Notes: generated by a model from the letters alone, not told the origin. A stretch of DNA of 64,000 bases from JAAELZ01 sp965237485 (GCA_965237485.1 CBDEFQ010000004.1:558001-622000), one strand, 5' to 3'; positions 1 to 8,598 are shown, numbered from the stretch's first letter. Program-made: numbers and translations.

Positions 1-1185
1 AACCTCGTCAATATTCGCCAAAGCAACCGCTAGGCCCTCCAAAACATGTGCCCTTACTCTGGCTTTTTTAAGCTCGAAAATAGTACGGCGTGTTACCACT
101 TCGCGGCGATGACGCAAAAAGGCTTGCAGCATCTCCTTTAAGTTAAACAAGCGCGGCTGATTGTTCTCCAGAGCCACCATATTGATCCCAAACACGGTTT
201 GCATTTGGGTTTGCTTATACAAATTATTGAGAATCACTTCAGAAGGTTCTCCGCGCTTTAATTCAATGACCATGCGCATACCATCTTTATCAGACTCATC
301 GCGAATTGCGCTAATGCCTTCAAGCTGTTTATTACGAACCAGTTGGGCAATTTTTTCCATTGTGCGTGCTTTATTAACTTGATACGGTAATTCGTTAACA
401 ATGATGGCTTCGCGACCAGTTTTCTCATCTTGTTCAATAACCGTACGAGAACGAATATAGACCCGGCCCTTTCCGGTTTCATAAGCCTCACGAATACCCG
501 CAGTACCTACAATAATCCCGCTGGTTGGGAAATCAGGCCCTGGTATATATTGCATCAATTCACCGGTATCTAAATCCTCATTTTCGAGGAGTGCTAAGCA
601 GGCATCAATTGTTTCAGTTAGATTATGCGGAGCTATATTGGTAGCCATTCCCACGGCAATACCTGCGGAGCCATTAACTAACAAAGTAGGCACCTTGGTA
701 GGCAATACCAAAGGTTGCGTTTCGGTTTCATCGTAGTTAGGGCCAAAATCAACCGTATCCTTAGCCAAATCGGCCAACAGTTCTTGCGCGATTTTCGACA
801 ACCGAATTTCCGTATAACGCATCGCCGCAGGTGCATCGCCGTCAACCGAACCAAAGTTACCTTGGCCATCGATGAGTGGATAGCGCATGGAAAAGTCTTG
901 TGCTAGACGCACGATCGTATCGTATACAGCGGTATCACCGTGCGGATGATATTTACCAATGACATCACCAACGATACGCGCTGATTTTTTGTAGGCCTTG
1001 TTCCAATCAACGCCTAACTCTTCCATTGCATACAACACCCGCCTGTGCACGGGCTTTAGGCCATCACGTACATCCGGCAAGGCGCGCCCAACGATAACGC
1101 TCATCGCATAATCCAAATAGGATTGGCGCATCTCCTGCTCAATATTGGCAGATATCATTTCTTTAGCGACTAATTGGTCACTCAT
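1..1185 (-). CDS. gyrA: DNA gyrase subunit A (3' part outside window)
   Basis: Breakage-reunion subunit of DNA gyrase, which introduces negative supercoils. The minus strand is open from the ATG at 1185 to the window edge (395 codons), so the C-terminal half is missing. Near residues 75-125 it carries the signature GKYHPHGDTAVYDTIVR, then DGQGNFGSVDGD and AMRYTE with the catalytic tyrosine. The quinolone-determining positions equivalent to E. coli 83 and 87 read Thr and Asp. An AGGA about nine bases upstream can serve as ribosome binding site. A 266-bp foldback repeat starts 36 bp upstream of the start codon, so the native promoter has been pushed away or replaced. ParC is the alternative, but the N-terminus and QRDR context are GyrA-like. 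Confidence 0.95.
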   Translation of the reverse strand, partial: MSDQLVAKEMISANIEQEMRQSYLDYAMSVIVGRALPDVRDGLKPVHRRVLYAMEELGVDWNKAYKKSARIVGDVIGKYHPHGDTAVYDTIVRLAQDFSMRYPLIDGQGNFGSVDGDAPAAMRYTEIRLSKIAQELLADLAKDTVDFGPNYDETETQPLVLPTKVPTLLVNGSAGIAVGMATNIAPHNLTETIDACLALLENEDLDTGELMQYIPGPDFPTSGIIVGTAGIREAYETGKGRVYIRSRTVIEQDEKTGREAIIVNELPYQVNKARTMEKIAQLVRNKQLEGISAIRDESDKDGMRMVIELKRGEPSEVILNNLYKQTQMQTVFGINMVALENNQPRLFNLKEMLQAFLRHRREVVTRRTIFELKKARVRAHVLEGLAVALANIDEV

Positions 1186-1221
1186 ATGTCATAGTCCTAA
1201 TTTACAAAATGCGCATACACC

Positions 1222-1487
1222 CTAGTGTAGTGTATTAAATAGATCGTATGTATCAGCAAGGCTAGAAACGGCCAGATACTAGGCGCGTTCGCAGTGAATG
1301 GCCTGTCCTTTGCAAGAAATGCAACGACGTGGATGGCCATTTATTGTCTTGCCCGCCGGGAGCCCCCAAATGACCCAATACTGCGTTACAGCCCTTGTTA
1401 AGGGAACACCATTCACTGCGGACTGTGCCTTGTCTTGGATCATTTGGGGGCTCTGATACATACGATCTATTTAATACACTACACTAG
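1222..1487. repeat. MITE-like foldback element family A, copy 1
   Basis: 266-bp element bounded by CTAG on both sides, with perfect terminal inverted repeats of about 34 bp (1222-1255 and 1454-1487). Subterminal inverted repeats such as GCAGTGAATGG / CCATTCACTGC make most of the element a foldback. A second near-identical copy in inverted orientation lies at 60670-60935 and a 35-bp stub at 59054-59088. It encodes no transposase. CTAG, or the TA within it, is the likely target duplication. It sits in the leader region of gyrA. With 1488-1710 it fills the gene-free stretch before the next gene. Confidence 0.9.
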
Positions 1488-1646
1488 GTTAAGGGCGGTG
1501 AGAATAATATGGTTACGAATCAAGATCACTTCTGTTTTTTCGCTACAAAAACATGCCCTAAAAACTTAGTTTTTATACAATTTAGCAACTCGAAGAAACA
1601 CCAAATATCTAGGTCATAATTTTATCATAATCCATGCTGCTACACA

Positions 1647-1675
1647 CTCTTATCGACTTATAAATATCGTATAAT
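1647..1675 (+). promoter_or_regulatory. candidate promoter of the Sel1-repeat gene
   Basis: A perfect -10 hexamer TATAAT at 1670-1675 lies about 40 bp before the start codon at 1714. The -35 region about 17 bp upstream (CTCTTA) is a poor match, so this is a -10-based call only. The rest of 1488-1646 is AT-rich and shows no gene; a gyrA promoter on the opposite strand may also be here, but no clean one could be picked. Confidence 0.35.
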
Positions 1676-1713
1676 CTGTGCATGATCCGCCCAGCAAAAA
1701 ACGGTTTTAAGTG

Positions 1714-2535
1714 ATGTTCTATCGAAGCATAATATTTACTTTCTTCTTAGTTTTCCTGGGGCTTCACTCTTGGTCTTGGGCGGCAAGTGAGTACGACCAA
1801 GGTATATCGGCGTATTCGGAGAAAAAATATGACCAAGCCCGCAATCATTGGGAAGAAGCGGCAGCTGGAGGTAATATAAGTGCAGCGTTTAATCTGGGTA
1901 TATTACTCTCAAAGGGCTTAGGCGGCGCAAAAGATATCGAACGCGCGAAAATTTGGTGGGAGCGTGCAGCCAGACAAGATCACTCCCAAGCGCAATTTAA
2001 CTTGGGCGTAATGCTCTGGAATGGAAATGGAGTAATAAAACGCAAAGCCTCTGAAGGCGGCAGTAAACAAGCAAGTGCTTTTCTCAATCAAATATTCGAG
2101 CAAATGTCGCTTGAAATAGCCCCTTCTGAAACCGATCCTAGCGATGCAAATACTCAGGTAACCGACAGTGCCCAAATCACTCGAACGGTCTTAAAAGCCC
2201 TTGATCTAGCCCAGCAAGCTTATCAGGACAAAAACTATGAAGTTGCATACAAATATTGGACTTATGCAGCAAAAAATAATCACTACGGTGCACAGTACCA
2301 ATTAGCGCGTCTATATGAAGCTGGCCTCGGAACAAAAACCAATCAAAGCCGCGCATTTGAGCTGTATAAAAGCAGCGCAGAAGCAGGTCAACCACAAGCC
2401 CAATTTCAACTTGCCCAATATTATCTGACAGGCGAAATGGTCGATAAAAATGAAACACTGGCCTTGTTTTGGATTCAATCTGCAGCCGACAACAGTGATA
2501 TTAGGGCCAAAGATTATCTAGAACAAACTCGGTGA
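1714..2535 (+). CDS. Sel1-repeat (tetratricopeptide-like) secreted protein
   Basis: Protein of about 273 residues with a hydrophobic signal peptide ending near WSWAA (about residue 24), so periplasmic or outer-membrane located. The mature part holds Sel1-like repeats with the pattern A.FNLG.L...G.G...D...A..WW..AA, clearly near residues 30-110 and again 165-270. Such repeats are protein-interaction scaffolds; no enzyme motif is visible and the partner is unknown. A linker of about 60 residues (roughly 115-165) lacks repeats. GTG at 1711 directly precedes the ATG at 1714 and could also start translation. No strong Shine-Dalgarno sequence is seen. The gene is followed by an IS complex at 2697, so it is probably transcribed alone. 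Confidence 0.8.
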   Translation: MFYRSIIFTFFLVFLGLHSWSWAASEYDQGISAYSEKKYDQARNHWEEAAAGGNISAAFNLGILLSKGLGGAKDIERAKIWWERAARQDHSQAQFNLGVMLWNGNGVIKRKASEGGSKQASAFLNQIFEQMSLEIAPSETDPSDANTQVTDSAQITRTVLKALDLAQQAYQDKNYEVAYKYWTYAAKNNHYGAQYQLARLYEAGLGTKTNQSRAFELYKSSAEAGQPQAQFQLAQYYLTGEMVDKNETLALFWIQSAADNSDIRAKDYLEQTR

Positions 2536-2987
2536 TCAGCCACTCTGGCACTCGTCTTGGCTTAGTAAAAAACCCCATAATTAAAGATCAGAATACAAGC
2601 AAGCTTTCGTAGCCAAACTCTTATGTTTTGAGGATATCAAGTTCTTAAATTATCACTAATTATCCAACTCCAAATATACCTTTATGAAGTTGCACCAGTC
2701 TATTCCAATACAGGAATGATACCGAGAAGTTGATTGTCATTTCTGTTCAAAGATGTTTTTAAAGAGTTTAGTTTTTCCCTCATTGAGTTGTTTTGCTGCC
2801 TCATTATCAGTCATCTGATAAACGATATCGTCAAGCATTGTAAACGAGATGTGAGTTTTAAGATATGACTGTGCATTGGTCAACGATTTGAGTTTTTCAT
2901 AAGGCGTCATCATGTTTCGATATGGATAGGTTTTGACTTGTTTTCCTTTGTTGTTAGCGGCAATTTTCAGGGTAGTTGCACATTTTC

Positions 2988-4037
2988 CTACGCAGCCAAT
3001 AATACTTCTTTTTGTGGGTTCAGCGCAACCGCACCACAAGGCCGCCAATTTCGGGTTTGGCCAGACCACCGATTAGGTTTTGCTGCTTTAGCTTCCTGAT
3101 AAACAACTTCTCGTTTTGCTAATAGGGCACTATCTTCACCGCGATAACGCTGGCCAGGTGTAACGTAGCGTATAGCACTGTGACGATGTTCTTCGTTATA
3201 CCATTGCATAAACTTACCCACCCATTGGCGGGCGGCCTCTAAGCTATCGAAGCCTTGAGAAGGCCACGCAGGGCAATACTTTACCGTTCTAAACATGGAT
3301 TCAATATAAGCGTTGTCATTGCTTACTCTTGGCCTTGAGTAAGAGGGCTTTATTCCTAATGCTTCTAACTTCGCTCTCATTGTGAACGATTTCGTTGGGC
3401 TGCCATTATCACTGTGTAAGACGGGCATGCCATCGCAGCTGGCCACTTTTAGAGCCGCCTGAGACATCAACTGCGCACCTAATTCACCGCTTTCAACAGG
3501 ATGTACTTCCCAGTGAACGCCATAGCGACTGTAAAGGTCTTCTACCATGTACAGGTAATAATGCTTGCCAATAGTACGCGTCGCCAAATAGGTGATATCC
3601 CACATCCACACAGCATTAGGTTTTAGCGCTATATGAGTATCGGGTGTTCGGGACTGCTTTTGTTTGGCGCGGCCGCGGTGCTTCAATTGCCCATGCGCCT
3701 TGAGAACTCGATAAAAGCTAGACTCGCTGGCCACATAAATACCTTTGTCAGCCAACTGTGGTACTATTTGCGACGGCGGCAAATGATTGTATGCCGATTC
3801 ATTACATATCGATAAAATGTGTTGCTGCTCTTGCTCGCTTAGTTTATTGCCAGGTACTGGCTTTTCTACCAAAGGACGTTGATCACTGCGGATACTATCT
3901 TCTCCTTTTGGCTTCCAACGTCTAAGCGTAGACTCGGCAAGGCCAACCAACTCACAAGCACTTGAACGCTTTGAACCTGCGTCTACTGCTTCATTAACAT
4001 CATTGATTACTTTAATGCGCGTCTGAGTCGTAATCAT
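2988..4037 (-). CDS. IS3-family transposase OrfB
   Basis: Catalytic DDE subunit of an IS3-family transposase. It has an N-terminal helical HTH_21-like part followed by the rve core with WDITYLAT, HSDNGSP and NDNAYIESMF, which carry the D-D-E residues. The ATG at 4037 overlaps the OrfA stop as ATGA, so reinitiation is possible. The frame is also open upstream to the slippery site A AAA AAG at 4073-4067, where a -1 shift from OrfA would give the usual OrfAB fusion. It appears full length and intact. Confidence 0.9.
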   Translation of the reverse strand: MITTQTRIKVINDVNEAVDAGSKRSSACELVGLAESTLRRWKPKGEDSIRSDQRPLVEKPVPGNKLSEQEQQHILSICNESAYNHLPPSQIVPQLADKGIYVASESSFYRVLKAHGQLKHRGRAKQKQSRTPDTHIALKPNAVWMWDITYLATRTIGKHYYLYMVEDLYSRYGVHWEVHPVESGELGAQLMSQAALKVASCDGMPVLHSDNGSPTKSFTMRAKLEALGIKPSYSRPRVSNDNAYIESMFRTVKYCPAWPSQGFDSLEAARQWVGKFMQWYNEEHRHSAIRYVTPGQRYRGEDSALLAKREVVYQEAKAAKPNRWSGQTRNWRPCGAVALNPQKEVLLAA

Positions 4038-4525
4038 ACTTCCTCGTCCTCCCAAAGCGCCTGAAACTTTTTTTGTAATACTAATAATGCGGCCGTTTCA
4101 GCCAAGGCTTTATCTTTGCGGCGCAGCTGGGTTTCTAGCTTCTTCTTGTCTTTTTTTAACGCACGTATTTCATCGCGCGCAACTTTAGGGCTAATGAGAG
4201 CCTCATCAACACCATTAATACAAGCTTCTCGCCATTGCGTTATTTGAGTAGGGTATAGGCCTTTCTCTCGGCAATACGCAGATAATTCTTGTTCATTCAT
4301 CGCAGCAGTTTCAAGAACTACGGTGAACTTAGTTTGGCAATCCCACTGATTAGATGAATCACTATTAGGCATTAAAACTCCTGATCGTCTGGCTTTATTT
4401 CGCCAATCATACAAGGTTTGAACACTGATTCCTTCTTCTCTAGATATTTCTGCGAAGGACTGACTATTTGATGATAATAATTTAGATAAAACAGCTTCTC
4501 TTCGTTCTACGCTATATTTCGGCAT
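4034..4525 (-). CDS. IS3-family transposase OrfA (HTH)
   Basis: 163-residue DNA-binding subunit. It has two helix-turn-helix-like modules (about residues 15-45 and 65-95, the first with FAEISREEGISVQTLYDWR) and a C-terminal lysine-rich coiled coil typical of OrfA. A canonical -1 slippery heptamer A AAA AAG lies in the zero frame at 4073-4067, about 10 codons before the stop. The frame it leads into is exactly OrfB, so programmed frameshifting is strongly suggested. OrfA and OrfB overlap by ATGA. Confidence 0.88.
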   Translation of the reverse strand: MPKYSVERREAVLSKLLSSNSQSFAEISREEGISVQTLYDWRNKARRSGVLMPNSDSSNQWDCQTKFTVVLETAAMNEQELSAYCREKGLYPTQITQWREACINGVDEALISPKVARDEIRALKKDKKKLETQLRRKDKALAETAALLVLQKKFQALWEDEEV

Positions 4526-5214
4526 GAGTATTTCTCCGCCGCCCCTTGTGAATTAAAATGTGTGCAACTACCCTGACGTCTGGGGTTAGTGCTGATCTGT
4601 GGGAAGAAACAAGGTCGGTGATAATTCAAATAAGGGTTAAGAAAGTCGGTGGCAAATTGATTAATCTCAGGCGCATATTTTTGCGGGATATGCATGAAGC
4701 CAAGATGCTTGCGCACGATGGCCCCATTGTTGCACTCAACTAAGGCATTGTCGTTACGGTGTCTAGCCCTGGATTGGGTCAACTCGATTAATAGCTTATT
4801 CAACAATCGCACCACCGATTGGTTAATGTATTCACTGCCATTATCGGCATGAAAGCCTTTAATCACAAAGGGGAATTGCTCTAGCATTTGAGTGAGAATA
4901 GGCATCAAGAATGGCTCTGATATTTTCTGTGTAGAAGACACGACTTCAAACGGGGTGATCTCATCAACGGCGTTGATATGATAGACCCCTTTAACCTTGT
5001 CCTTATCGCCCTGATGCACTGTATCTACACGGCTATAGCCAGGTTGACCTTCTGGCTGTGGCTTACGTCTTTGGCCGATAGAAGAAGGCTTGGAATGTGT
5101 CTTTTCAAAGTGACGGCGATTGTTCTGGTAGGGTTTAGATCGGCGTAGATTGTATAGATGAGAAACCGAGATACGTGCTAGGTTGGCATACTCAGTTTGC
5201 TCATAGACAACTAA

Positions 5215-5912
5215 TGAAGTGGACCTCATGATTAGGACAGGTTGAAGGCCAAAATAAGGAGTTATTTTCTGTTTTATAATTGTTCAAAACGAGGAACAGA
5301 AAATGAGTAAAAAGCGTAGAAACCATGCCCCACAATTCAAAGCCAAAGTTGCTCTTGCAGCAATCAAAGGTGATGAAACATTAAGCAATCTTGCTAGTCG
5401 TTATGACATCAATGCAAATCTTATCGTCAAGTGGAAGAAACAATTGCTCGATAGCTCAGCTGAAGTCTTTGCATCAGGCACAGGCTTATCTCCAAACCGA
5501 GAATCAGAGATTAAATCATTACAGGAAAAGATCGGTGAAATCACCATGGAAAACGATTTTTTATCAAAAGCGCTCGGTCGTTAAACAGACCTGAGCGCAA
5601 AACTATGATTAATAAAAGCAATAAACTATCGTTAGTTCGTCAGTGTAAATTGTTGAAGATTCATCGTTCCCATGTTTATTACAAAACCTCACCTGCTAAT
5701 GAGGATGACTTGGAACTGATGCATCTGATTGATCGCATTCACCTCAATCGGCCCTTTCTTGGCAGTAGACGCATTCGTGATGTGTTGCAAGATGTAGGCC
5801 ACCGAGTTGACCGTAAACATGTGCGACGCTTAATGCGTAAGATGGGCATTAAAGCCATCTATCCTAGGCCTAACACCAGCAAGAAGAAGGCGGGGCACAA
5901 GATTTATCCATA
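5215..5912 (+). mobile_element. truncated IS3-family element nested in the rve-type IS
   Basis: The left end begins TGAAGTGGACCTCATGATT, a typical IS3-family TG end, directly against rve-type IS sequence at 5214. The right part, with the DDE core and the right terminus, is missing. At about 5912 the sequence returns to the rve-type IS within a short shared stretch (TCTGCTAG). The simplest reading is insertion followed by a deletion at microhomology that removed the 3' half of this IS and about 55 bp of its host. Confidence 0.8.
5303..5584 (+). CDS. IS3-family transposase OrfA
   Basis: 93-residue protein with the transposase-8 helix-turn-helix (QFKAKVALAAIKGDETLSNL, then YDINANLIVKWKKQLL) and a C-terminal leucine-rich coiled coil. 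A slippery heptamer T TTT TTA at 5557-5563 is in the zero frame. A -1 shift there enters a frame that stays open into OrfB (reading ...SLNRPERKTMINK...), the usual IS3 fusion mechanism. The ATG at 5303 follows AGGAA. The partner OrfB is truncated, so transposition from this copy is not expected. Confidence 0.85.
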   Translation: MSKKRRNHAPQFKAKVALAAIKGDETLSNLASRYDINANLIVKWKKQLLDSSAEVFASGTGLSPNRESEIKSLQEKIGEITMENDFLSKALGR

Positions 5913-5928
5913 TCTGCTAGAAGCTTAA
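5605..5928 (+). pseudogene. IS3-family transposase OrfB, N-terminal fragment
   Basis: Only the HTH_21-like N-terminal domain remains (LLKIHRSHVYYK, then FLGSRRIRDVLQ and RRLMRKMGIKAIYPRP). The homologous sequence stops at about HKIYPYLL, just before the DDE core would begin. The last few codons come from the outer rve-type IS. It is non-functional as a catalytic subunit. Confidence 0.85.
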
Positions 5929-6401
5929 TGTCTTGATTGCTATAGCGTCTAGCAAAGCCCCTTGTGGCACGATGTCGCCACTTGATTCTACCGTGCTTGA
6001 GATAGCTGGCAGCCAGGCGTTTCACTTGCACATAAGAGTAACCGCTGATGCGTGTGATATAACGCAGCACAAGACCCTTATCGGCTCGACCCAGTTTGCT
6101 GTATTTGAAACGCATTAAGGTGCGTTTGATGAAATCATAGCGATTGCGTTTACCGTCGATTGCCAGATCGATTTCATCAGTGCCTTGTAGCAACAAGCGT
6201 GCCTTATCAAGGGTATCTATATGGTGGTCATTCATAATGGTATTCATTCACCATCATGAACAGAAATTAGATTAGTTCGGTATCATTTCCGATTAGAATC
6301 AGTCCCTTCGCTCAGTATCATTTCATGTTGGACAAGACTCACCTTTGAAAAAAGTGCCCACCAGTGATAACATCGTCCGCCTTTTCGAGTTTATAGTCTT
6401 A

Positions 6402-7046
6402 ATGATTCGTGCCTTAATTTTAATCAGCACTTTCGGCGCAATGCTGTTGAACATAGCCTCTATCAGTGCAGCGACGGTATACGTTTATCAGGACGCTAAC
6501 GGTACACGGATTATTAGCGACCACATCAACCGCAGCAAAGGTTTAACCCTGATCAAAAAATATAGCCCTAAGAGCACAGTTAGAAGTCTGAAACATCGAT
6601 CTTATAGCTTTAGCGCTGGGGGCATTCCTACCCCTAAGGCAAGCAAATTCGATAAAACCATCTTTCAAATTGCAGATCAATACAAACAAGATAGAGCATT
6701 AATAAAAGCCATCATTCAAATTGAATCTTCATTTAATCCAATGGCTGTATCCAGTCAAGGTGCACAAGGCTTAATGCAATTAATGCCTTTCACTGCAAAG
6801 AGTTACAACATAGCAAACCCATTCAATGCGGCAGATAATATTCGAGGGGGCACCCGATATCTAACGCACCTTATGAAAACTTATAGCAACAATGTAAAAC
6901 TTGCGCTTGCAGCGTATAATGCGGGCGAAACTGCGGTTAACAAATATAATGGGATTCCTCCCTATCCTGAAACACAGCGTTACGTTAAATTAGTATTGGC
7001 TTTGCACAAAATTTATCAAAAAAATCCTGCCGCAATATACGGTTAG
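6402..7046 (+). CDS. lytic transglycosylase (SLT domain), exported
   Basis: Probable peptidoglycan lytic transglycosylase acting in the periplasm. The ATG at 6402 gives a clean signal peptide (MIRALILISTFGAMLLNIAS, cleavage near residue 23). A short DUF4124-like stretch VYVYQDANGTRIISD follows, then the SLT fold: catalytic Glu near residue 108 in QIESSF, GLMQLMP at 123-129 and AAYNAGE around 170-176. An in-frame TTG at 6345 would add 19 residues, but it lies five bases from the IS end at 6339 and makes a poorer signal peptide. The IS separates the gene from its ancestral promoter region near 2690. It is followed after 4 bp by the M23 peptidase, so the three wall genes look like one unit. Confidence 0.85.
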   Translation: MIRALILISTFGAMLLNIASISAATVYVYQDANGTRIISDHINRSKGLTLIKKYSPKSTVRSLKHRSYSFSAGGIPTPKASKFDKTIFQIADQYKQDRALIKAIIQIESSFNPMAVSSQGAQGLMQLMPFTAKSYNIANPFNAADNIRGGTRYLTHLMKTYSNNVKLALAAYNAGETAVNKYNGIPPYPETQRYVKLVLALHKIYQKNPAAIYG

Positions 7047-7050
7047 ATCA

Positions 7051-8127
7051 ATGCAACACCTGAATAAAAATAAAAACAATCAACACTATTTGATTACCAT
7101 CAGCGATCTAACCAAGACGCATCATTTTAGAATCTCCAAAAGACTTAAAGCAATTGTCATTGGGACCAGCACCCTCATTACCTTTGCATTAATAGTCAGT
7201 AATATAATTGTCTTTAATCAAAAAGATACAATTGTAACCACCAAAGATTTAGCGAGCACGCTCGAAGACCATGTGGTTAATATATCCGAGAAAAACTCCA
7301 ACCTTTCTCATGTTTTAAAGCAACATAGTAGAACCTTAACTGAAATTAGCGAGCAGATCGCCAATATCGAGCGCATTAGTGGAGTAAGTGCCAATCTCAA
7401 TAGTTCGATCACTGAGCGCTTACTCGAAATATCTAATTACTATGCGGAAAAAGAATCTGACTTTAACGATTTAGATAATCGGGTCATACAAATCGAATCG
7501 ACCATGCAAATGGCCAGTGATGGCAGTAACGACACCGAATCAATGACCGCACGAGTAGAGTTATTGAGTGTTAATGTCAATCAAGAAAAAATTCTACACG
7601 ACAACATACCCAATGGTTACCCGACGCGAAATCTCGGCGTAACCAGTGCTTATGGTAGCCGTACCCATCCTACGACTCAGCAAAAAAGCTTTCACCATGG
7701 GGTTGATTTGAGAGCCACAACTGGCACAAATGTTTATGCGACTGCTGATGGTATTGTTAGGCAAGCTACTTACAACAACCTCAGCGGTAAGCGCATTTGG
7801 TTAACCCATAACTTTGGATTTGAAACCCGTTACACCCACCTATCGAGCATGAGCGTCGAACCCGGCGATATTGTTCAAAAAGGGGATTTAATCGGCCTAT
7901 CTGGAAATTCGGGACGCTCTAGCGGCCCACACCTACACTACGAAGTTCGTTACCTAGAGAAACCATTAAACCCGCACCATTTTGTTACGTGGGAATTCGG
8001 GTCGAATGAAATTTTTAACAACGTCAGAGGCATTCAATGGGATTCTTTAATAAGCCTGATCAACAAACAAATATCCAGACCAACACTACAATTATCGCAA
8101 GTGGAACCAAAGTCACTGGCACAATAA
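7051..8127 (+). CDS. M23 (LytM/lysostaphin-type) zinc endopeptidase, membrane anchored
   Basis: Probable peptidoglycan DD-endopeptidase, or a divisome/hydrolase activator of the LytM class. A transmembrane segment lies at about residues 30-51, then a coiled-coil region at about 60-150, then the M23 domain. Zinc ligands are present: H215-x3-D219 in HHGVDLRA and H294-x-H296 in GPHLHYEV, so it is likely active rather than an EnvC/NlpD-type pseudo-enzyme. It starts 4 bp after the SLT gene. Its last 91 bases overlap the bactofilin gene in another frame. M23 peptidase next to bactofilin is a recurrent pair in which the bactofilin scaffold localises the hydrolase. Confidence 0.9.
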   Translation: MQHLNKNKNNQHYLITISDLTKTHHFRISKRLKAIVIGTSTLITFALIVSNIIVFNQKDTIVTTKDLASTLEDHVVNISEKNSNLSHVLKQHSRTLTEISEQIANIERISGVSANLNSSITERLLEISNYYAEKESDFNDLDNRVIQIESTMQMASDGSNDTESMTARVELLSVNVNQEKILHDNIPNGYPTRNLGVTSAYGSRTHPTTQQKSFHHGVDLRATTGTNVYATADGIVRQATYNNLSGKRIWLTHNFGFETRYTHLSSMSVEPGDIVQKGDLIGLSGNSGRSSGPHLHYEVRYLEKPLNPHHFVTWEFGSNEIFNNVRGIQWDSLISLINKQISRPTLQLSQVEPKSLAQ

Positions 8128-8438
8128 AAACCACTTGTGCCCTACATATCGATGGCGCACACAATGGCAAGATCGAGGCCAACGGGGCCGTTACCATTGG
8201 CCAAAACGGTAAGGTTGATGGTGAAGTCAGTGCTAAATCTTTCTCGGTTACCGGGTATTTTATGGGAACAGCCGATTGCGATGAGGTAGAAATATTACCC
8301 GGTGGCGATGTCAAAGGAAAAATCATCAGCAGCAATCTAAGTATTGACCACGATTGCAATTTTGAAGGGGAAAGCGTCAAACGGGCAAGTAAAAATGCAC
8401 CTAAAGCGATCAAACAAACTTTAACGAAAATTTCCTAA
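8037..8438 (+). CDS. bactofilin (polymer-forming cytoskeletal protein)
   Basis: 133-residue protein with the right-handed beta-helix repeat pattern of bactofilins (I..GT.VTGTI....L.IDG...G.I.A.G.V.IG..G.V.GE), about residues 20-110, flanked by short disordered tails. Bactofilins polymerise without nucleotide on the inner membrane and position cell-wall enzymes. It overlaps the 3' end of the M23 gene by 91 bp, an unusually long overlap that implies coupled expression. The N-terminus MGFFNKPD is the usual short amphipathic form, supporting this ATG. Confidence 0.92.
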   Translation: MGFFNKPDQQTNIQTNTTIIASGTKVTGTIKTTCALHIDGAHNGKIEANGAVTIGQNGKVDGEVSAKSFSVTGYFMGTADCDEVEILPGGDVKGKIISSNLSIDHDCNFEGESVKRASKNAPKAIKQTLTKIS

Positions 8439-8516
8439 CACCATTGCATCCGCAAAATATCGCTTAATCAATTCTGCTGGAGTAATTGAAACACCACTAT
8501 TTTGCCGAACCTGAAA

Positions 8517-8590
8517 TGGAGCGGGTGATGGGAATCGAACCCACGTTAAGAGCTTGGGAAGCTCCCGTTCTGCCATTGAACTACACCCGC
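8517..8590 (-). tRNA. tRNA-Gly (anticodon CCC)
   Basis: The minus strand folds into a cloverleaf: acceptor GCGGGTG with CACCCGC, D-arm containing AGTTCAATGGCAGAAC, anticodon loop TTCCCAA giving anticodon CCC, and T-loop GGTTCGATTCC. The CCA end is encoded (8517-8519). It closely resembles the E. coli Gly-CCC tRNA. It lies 8 bp downstream of the dnaE stop on the same strand. Confidence 0.95.
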
Positions 8591-8598
8591 AGTACCTA

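Larger units (their letters stand above)
2958..4584 (-). mobile_element. IS3-family element nested in the rve-type IS
   Basis: 1627-bp element with two overlapping transposase ORFs. Its terminal inverted repeats share the core TCAGGGTAGTTGCACA about eight bases inside each end. A 5-bp target duplication GTTAG lies at 2953-2957 and 4585-4589. Removing the element and one duplication restores the exact reading of the intact rve-type IS. Confidence 0.88.
2737..6247 (-). pseudogene. rve-type IS transposase, split in three
   Basis: DDE integrase-core transposase, 413 residues in the intact sister gene at 59181-60422. Here the N-terminal part runs from 6247 to about 5913, the middle with catalytic motifs VDTVHQGD and HADNGSEY from 5214 to about 4585, and the C-terminal tail from 2957 to 2737. 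The pieces are separated by the two IS3-type insertions, and some 18 codons around the second insertion are missing. It cannot make a functional protein. Remaining stretches are almost identical to the intact copy, so the disruption is recent. Confidence 0.9.
2697..6339 (-). mobile_element. rve-type IS, copy disrupted by two nested IS3-family elements
   Basis: Outer element of a nested insertion complex. Its ends (AGTCTATTCCAA at 2697 and the inverse of AGTCTTGTCCAA ending at 6339) match the intact sister at 59089-60462, and a 4-bp target duplication CACC flanks it (2693-2696 and 6340-6343). Its own sequence survives in three blocks: 2697-2957, 4585-5214 and about 5913-6339. The first gap is an IS3-family element with its own 5-bp duplication. 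The second is a truncated IS3-family element plus a loss of roughly 55 bp of the host IS. The complex sits between the region after the Sel1 gene and the lytic transglycosylase gene. Confidence 0.9.

Noticed and set aside
1279..1461. 60-codon frame inside foldback element A copy 1
   Set aside because: It lies within the repeat arms, has no ribosome binding site and resembles no protein; better explained as element sequence.
6345..6401. TTG at 6345 as the transglycosylase start
   Set aside because: It is almost at the IS boundary and produces an odd leader before a normal signal peptide; the ATG at 6402 is a better start, although the TTG cannot be excluded.
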